Shown piece after piece: positions 60,351 to 64,000 of a stretch of 64,000 bases of DNA. Numbering within the stretch: position 1 is the stretch's first letter; every line of letters starts with the position of its first letter. Where the stretch lies: NCBI RefSeq assembly GCF_003014735.1, contig NZ_PYAX01000024.1:25467-89466 (forward strand), in the 5' to 3' direction. This DNA is from Saccharothrix carnea (GTDB taxonomy: Bacteria > Actinomycetota > Actinomycetes > Mycobacteriales > Pseudonocardiaceae). Both the position numbers and the translations under genes were made by a program. The notes under the pieces were generated by a model that did no database searches, was not told the DNA's origin, and saw only the letters and a program-made list of their open reading frames with translations.

Positions 60351-61172
60351 TCAGCCGGCGAGGGCCGGGGCGGAGCGGCGACGAGGGGGCACGAGGTTGC
60401 CGCGCCGCCGGGCCAGCCACAGGAACCCGGCCGTCACCACCACGCCCGCCAGCACCGAGTACGCGCTCGCCTCCGGGCCGAACTCGCCGCCGCTGAGCAG
60501 GTACGGTCCGGACGTCACGCCCTCCAGCAGTCCCTGCGGGGCGTTCGAGCCGGAGACGCTGGTGCTGAAGACGCCGCCCTGCGCGAAGTTCCAGCCGAAG
60601 TGCACGCCGATGGGCACCCACAGGTTGCGCGTGGCGGCGTAGGCGGCGGCCAGCATGAACCCCGCCTCGACCGCGATGGCGAACGCGGTCCACAGCGTGG
60701 CGTGCGGGTTGAACAGGTGGGCCGCGCCGAACAGCAACCCGGTGAGCGCGAGCGACGCCCACGTGCCGATCCGCTGCTCGACGATGCGGAACAGGATGCC
60801 CCGGAACAGCAGCTCCTCCACCACGACGGCGGCCGCCGTGAACCCGAGCAACGCCACCGCACCCGCCGGCGAACCCCAGCCCAGGATCCGGTAACCGCCG
60901 AGGAACGCGATGTTCGCGATGACGGCGCCGAACATGCCGACGCCGATCAGCAACCCTCGCCCGAACGCGGGGCCCGCTCCCGTTCCGGTCACCTCGACCG
61001 GCTCGCGGCGCTCGGTCCGCCGCACCACCCACACGTACACGTACAGCGACAGCACCGCCGTCGCCAGACCGCCCAGCAGGGTGAGTGGCACGTTCCACTG
61101 GGCCGCGCCGACGATCGCGCTGCCGCCGAAAGCGACGACGGCAACCGCCCCGAGCTGGAACAACAGTCGCAT
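60351..61172 (-). CDS. CPBP-family intramembrane metalloprotease
   Basis: A 273-residue membrane protein with about seven helices and the CPBP (CAAX protease / bacteriocin-processing) motifs: VVVEELLFRGILFRIVE (EExxxR) near residue 115, FGAAHLFNP, and a later HFGWNFAQGG with His and Asn. These are the three conserved elements of the family. ATG at 61172 with GAAGGA upstream is preferred to the TTG six bases before it. It could cleave prenylated or membrane peptides; bacterial members are also linked with bacteriocin self-immunity. Its substrate is not evident. Confidence 0.85.
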   Translation of the reverse strand: MRLLFQLGAVAVVAFGGSAIVGAAQWNVPLTLLGGLATAVLSLYVYVWVVRRTERREPVEVTGTGAGPAFGRGLLIGVGMFGAVIANIAFLGGYRILGWGSPAGAVALLGFTAAAVVVEELLFRGILFRIVEQRIGTWASLALTGLLFGAAHLFNPHATLWTAFAIAVEAGFMLAAAYAATRNLWVPIGVHFGWNFAQGGVFSTSVSGSNAPQGLLEGVTSGPYLLSGGEFGPEASAYSVLAGVVVTAGFLWLARRRGNLVPPRRRSAPALAG

Positions 61173-61360
61173 GACCAATCCTTCGTGAGCCGTTCGCGGC
61201 CGATGCGCCGCGGTTGCCCGGAACGCTAGGGATCGGACGGCCCGAAATCGTCACCGCGCGGTGGACACCTGCGCGTAGCTCGCACGGGGGACAAACCCGT
61301 GGCGGCGCGGATTTCCGGCACCTCCGGGCCGACAGCTCCCGCCGGCCCGGAGGTCCGGTC

Positions 61361-62086
61361 TCACTTCAGGTGCCGGACGAAGAACCGGTTCCCGTCGTCA
61401 CCCTCGAACGCCGGGACGCCGGTGTGCCCGCCCATGTTGGCGTGCAGCGTCTTCTCCGCGGAGCCGAAGGCGTCGAACAGGTCCAGGGCCATCCGGCGGT
61501 CGTTGCCCTGGTCGTCCCACTGCAGCAGGACGAGCAGCGGGATGGTGACCTGGCGGGCCTCCTCGAACAGGGCGCGGGGCACGAAGCTCCCGGCGAACAG
61601 CAGGGCGGCCGAGATGCGCGGCTCGACCACCGCCAGCCGGATGCCGATGGAGATCACCCCACCCGCGTACCCGACCGGGCCGCTGATCCCGGGCAGCGCG
61701 AGGAGGGCGTCCAGGGCGGCCCGCCACTCCGGGACCGACCGGTCGACCAACGGGAGGACGAGCCGGTCGACGATCTCGTCGTCCACCGGCCCGCCTGCCT
61801 CCAACGCCCGGCGCAGGTCGGCGCCGGCCTGCTCGGCGGCGGCGGAACGAGGCCGTTCACCGGCACCGGGCAGCTCGATGGTGGCCGCGGCGAAACCCGC
61901 CGCCGCGGCGTGCCGGGCCCTGGCCACCAGCCGGGGGTACATCTTGTCCAGTCCGCCGGGGTGGCCCAGGAGGATCAGCGGCGCCGGCGCGGAGGCGGGC
62001 GTCCACAGCAGGCCGGGGATCCCGTCGAGGGTGAACCCGCGTTCGAGGACACCGTCGTCGAGGCGTTGTTCGGAGGTGAATCGCAC
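61361..62086 (-). CDS. Alpha/beta hydrolase, dienelactone-hydrolase-like
   Basis: A 241-residue alpha/beta hydrolase. LILLGHPGGLDK provides the oxyanion region and PVGYAGGVISIGIRLAV is where the nucleophile elbow lies. No GxSxG is present; the only serine there is in VISIG, so either this is an atypical elbow or the activity is lost. The acid may be Asp in LQWDDQG and the His in GGHTGVP. The start is GTG at 62086. It faces the lipoprotein gene across a 214-base promoter gap. Confidence 0.75.
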   Translation of the reverse strand: MRFTSEQRLDDGVLERGFTLDGIPGLLWTPASAPAPLILLGHPGGLDKMYPRLVARARHAAAAGFAAATIELPGAGERPRSAAAEQAGADLRRALEAGGPVDDEIVDRLVLPLVDRSVPEWRAALDALLALPGISGPVGYAGGVISIGIRLAVVEPRISAALLFAGSFVPRALFEEARQVTIPLLVLLQWDDQGNDRRMALDLFDAFGSAEKTLHANMGGHTGVPAFEGDDGNRFFVRHLK

Positions 62087-62300
62087 GGTCTTGCCTTTCG
62101 GGAGTGCTCGTGAACGGCGCTCCCGGACGACCTACCGCCCGACCGTGACCCCTGAGGGGAGCACCCATGTCGAAACGTTCACGGGTACCACCTCCTCGGT
62201 CTCTCGCACGGCCGCGGGCAAAGTAGCAGTGATCACCGGGTCCGCCAACGGATTTCGCGGAACGCCGGAACACTTCCGCCCGCCGGACGATGATCCCGGT

Positions 62301-62978
62301 ATGAGGGGTGCACAGGGGGCCGTGGCGCTGATCGCGGCGGTGGTGTTGACAGCGTGTACGAACGAGACCCAGGCGGCCGGACCGACCTCGTCGTCGTCTT
62401 CGAGCACGACCGCCACGACGACGACCACGACCAAGTCGGTGGCCGAGATGCTGCCGCGGCACGTGGAGGAGGCGGCCATCCCGCGCCACGGCCTGATCGA
62501 CCGGGGCTTCCCCGAGCCCACGGAGCAGGAGTACCGGTCGTGGTGGATGCTCAAGCCGTGCCTGGTCGTGGTGCCGGCCGAGGAAGCCCGCACGGCGTCA
62601 CTGCAGCGCAAGTGGATCGACGACCGGCTCGACCTGCGGCACAGCGTGATGGCGTTCGAGAAGTACACCGGGGCCGAGTTCATCGACCAGTTGAAAGCGG
62701 CGACGGCCGACTGCACGACGTGGGAGTACGACAACGGCCAGCGCTACGACGTGGTCCCCGGCGTGACGCCGCGGCAACCCGCCGGCCTGGACGCCTTCCA
62801 CGGGTTCTGCGTGGACACCGTCGAGGAGACCGGCCCGGCGCGACGCTGCGTCGCCTTCCTCGCCCACCGCAACGTCGTCTCCAGCCTGTACGTGATCCAG
62901 CGCACGGCGCCGCTCGAAGCCTCGCTCGAAAAGCTGCACGAACTCCTGCCACGCGTCGTCGAACACCTGACCACCTGA
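62301..62978 (+). CDS. Secreted lipoprotein, 225 residues
   Basis: A 225-residue lipoprotein. The signal peptide RGAQGAVALIAAVVLTAC ends in a lipobox L-T-A-C with Cys19 as the lipidation site. A Ser/Thr linker (about 28-44) follows and then a soluble domain of unknown family with four cysteines (LKPCLVVV, TADCTTWEY, FHGFCVDT, ARRCVAFL), which may form two disulphides on the cell surface. ATG at 62301; the upstream frame is open but non-coding. Function unknown. Confidence 0.8.
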   Translation: MRGAQGAVALIAAVVLTACTNETQAAGPTSSSSSSTTATTTTTTKSVAEMLPRHVEEAAIPRHGLIDRGFPEPTEQEYRSWWMLKPCLVVVPAEEARTASLQRKWIDDRLDLRHSVMAFEKYTGAEFIDQLKAATADCTTWEYDNGQRYDVVPGVTPRQPAGLDAFHGFCVDTVEETGPARRCVAFLAHRNVVSSLYVIQRTAPLEASLEKLHELLPRVVEHLTT

Positions 62979-63122
62979 CCGTCCGGTCCCGGGGTTTTCC
63001 CGACATCTCCCGAACCGGAACCTCGCGCCGGCCGCCCGCGTCATCATCCGAAGAGGGTGGGGACGCGCGGCAGAGGTAATCTCGGCCACCGCTGGGCCGG
63101 TTCGGTGATGGGGGAATGTTCG

Positions 63123-64000
63123 ATGGCAGGCGAGAATCCGCTGGTGGCGGCGCCGCCCGCGGAGTCGGGTTCGTTCTTCAACGCCGGTACTGGTGACAAT
63201 GGTTGGGCGACGGGGATTTCCATCGCGGAGTCGGCGATGGACACGTTCAACGGGATCAAGGACGGTAACTGGGTCGAGGCCGGCCTGGGGATGGTGGGGC
63301 TGGCGGCGGACGCGGCGGCGATGGCGATCGACCCGTTCGGGACGTTGTTGTCGTCGGCGGCGTCGTTCCTGATGGAGCACGTGCAGCCGCTCAAGGACAT
63401 GTTGGACTGGCTGGCCGGTGATCCGCCGGTGATCGAGTCGTACTCCACGACGTGGAACAACGTCGCCGAGGAGTTGGGGAGGATCGCCGAGGAGTACTCC
63501 GCGGGGGTGCGGCGGGGCACGGAGGGCTGGACCGGTGCGGCGGCGGAGGCCTATCACGCCAATTCGGCGGTGCATGGTGACGCGTTGGCCGGTGCGGCGT
63601 CGGCGGCGGGCACAGTGGGCACGGTCGTGGGGTTGATGGGCATGGTGGTGGGGTTCGTGCGCGAGATGGTGCGCGACCTGATCGCCGATCTGGTGGGCAA
63701 GCTCATCGCGTGGGTGCTGGAAGCGGTGTTCTCGCTGGGGTTCGGCACGCCGGTGATCGTGGCGCAGGCGGTGACGGCGATCTCGAGGTGGGCGGCGAAG
63801 ATCGCCAAGATCATCCAGGACCTGTTGAACACGATCAAGAAGGTCTCGCCGATGCTCAAGCGTCTGGTCGAGGTCTTCGAGAAGATCATGAAGGTGGTCG
63901 GCAAGCTGGCCGGCAAGGTCACCGGCCTGGACGTGCTCAGCCCGGGCAACATCAAACCGGGCGGCTTCCTGCAAACCGGCCGCGCCGACATCGACACCCC
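63123..64000 (+). CDS. WXG-type ESX/polymorphic toxin-like protein, cut by right edge
   Basis: At least 292 codons are visible. The N-terminus MAGENPLVAAPPAESGSFFN is followed by helices (IAESAMDTFNGIKDGNWVEAGLGMVGLAADAAAMAIDP), then TTWNNVAEELGRIAEEYSAGVRRG and a WXG element, EGWTGAAAEAYHANS near residue 140. A hydrophobic helix pair (VGTVVGLMGMVVGFVREMV) and further helices to the edge follow. This is the N-terminal trafficking part of ESX-exported polymorphic toxins and related proteins; the C-terminal domain that would tell the activity lies outside. The ATG at 63123 with GGGGGAA upstream is chosen; an in-frame ATG at 63108 is possible. Confidence 0.8.
   Translation, partial: MAGENPLVAAPPAESGSFFNAGTGDNGWATGISIAESAMDTFNGIKDGNWVEAGLGMVGLAADAAAMAIDPFGTLLSSAASFLMEHVQPLKDMLDWLAGDPPVIESYSTTWNNVAEELGRIAEEYSAGVRRGTEGWTGAAAEAYHANSAVHGDALAGAASAAGTVGTVVGLMGMVVGFVREMVRDLIADLVGKLIAWVLEAVFSLGFGTPVIVAQAVTAISRWAAKIAKIIQDLLNTIKKVSPMLKRLVEVFEKIMKVVGKLAGKVTGLDVLSPGNIKPGGFLQTGRADIDT

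Overview
The window is very GC-rich DNA with strong G/C third-position bias, frequent GTG and TTG starts, start/stop overlaps of the ATGA/GTGA type, SARP/AfsR-type regulators, type VII (ESX) substrates, an F420/flavin-type LLM enzyme and a modular type I polyketide synthase. This fits a filamentous actinomycete. A Pseudonocardiaceae-like host (Saccharothrix, Lentzea, Actinosynnema or Amycolatopsis type) is my inference, not something proven by the sequence.

Positions 1 to about 38,400 are most of one arm of a polyketide gene cluster. The PKS gene enters from the left edge on the minus strand and starts at 4899. It opens with a KSQ-AT-ACP loading module (active-site Cys replaced by Gln, malonyl-type AT), followed by KS and the start of AT of module 1. 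Around it are a SnoaL-like / acyl-CoA-dehydrogenase-like monooxygenase / SnoaL-like trio, two P450s, a GMC oxidoreductase, a flavin amine oxidase, a PIG-L deacetylase, an SDR, a class III aminotransferase, a SARP regulator with an ATPase region, an acyltransferase-3 membrane protein, a DHA2-type MFS exporter and an AfsR-like regulator. A rightward ten-gene operon (26642-36707) then carries a Tat-signal amine oxidase, a P-loop kinase, a GH3-type acyl-adenylating ligase, two methyltransferases, an FAD monooxygenase, an alpha/beta hydrolase and three proteins I cannot assign or can assign only partly. A second class III aminotransferase (36843-38399) closes the cluster. Amine oxidase, aminotransferase, SnoaL-like protein, P450 and regulator each occur twice, so nitrogen handling is a theme of the product. 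ATTACCG-type heptamers in direct repeat at an 11-bp period lie in at least four of the cluster promoters and look like the binding sites of the SARP regulators. The product cannot be named from this window.

Positions 38,400 to 56,300 are ordinary accessory or core genome: AlkD-like repair protein, GNAT, a decayed multicopper oxidase, a tiny gene whose peptide is three TGRPNDWR-type repeats, a GGDEF protein, MFS, a WGR/beta-propeller protein, a MarR-controlled NAD(P)H-flavin oxidoreductase with nested operator palindromes, an LLM oxidoreductase, a PET-hydrolase-like cutinase fused to a cellulose-binding module, a KhtT-like antiporter regulator whose partner antiporter is reduced to a scar, an arsenic-related ArsR-GNAT fusion opposite an ArsO-like flavoprotein, and a CGNR zinc-finger / tyrosine phosphatase pair.

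Positions 56,300 to 64,000 hold a five-gene cassette of ESX/WXG-type proteins without visible secretion machinery, a CPBP protease, a hydrolase, a lipoprotein, and a further WXG-type protein cut by the right edge. No rRNA, tRNA, CRISPR array or intact insertion sequence was seen.
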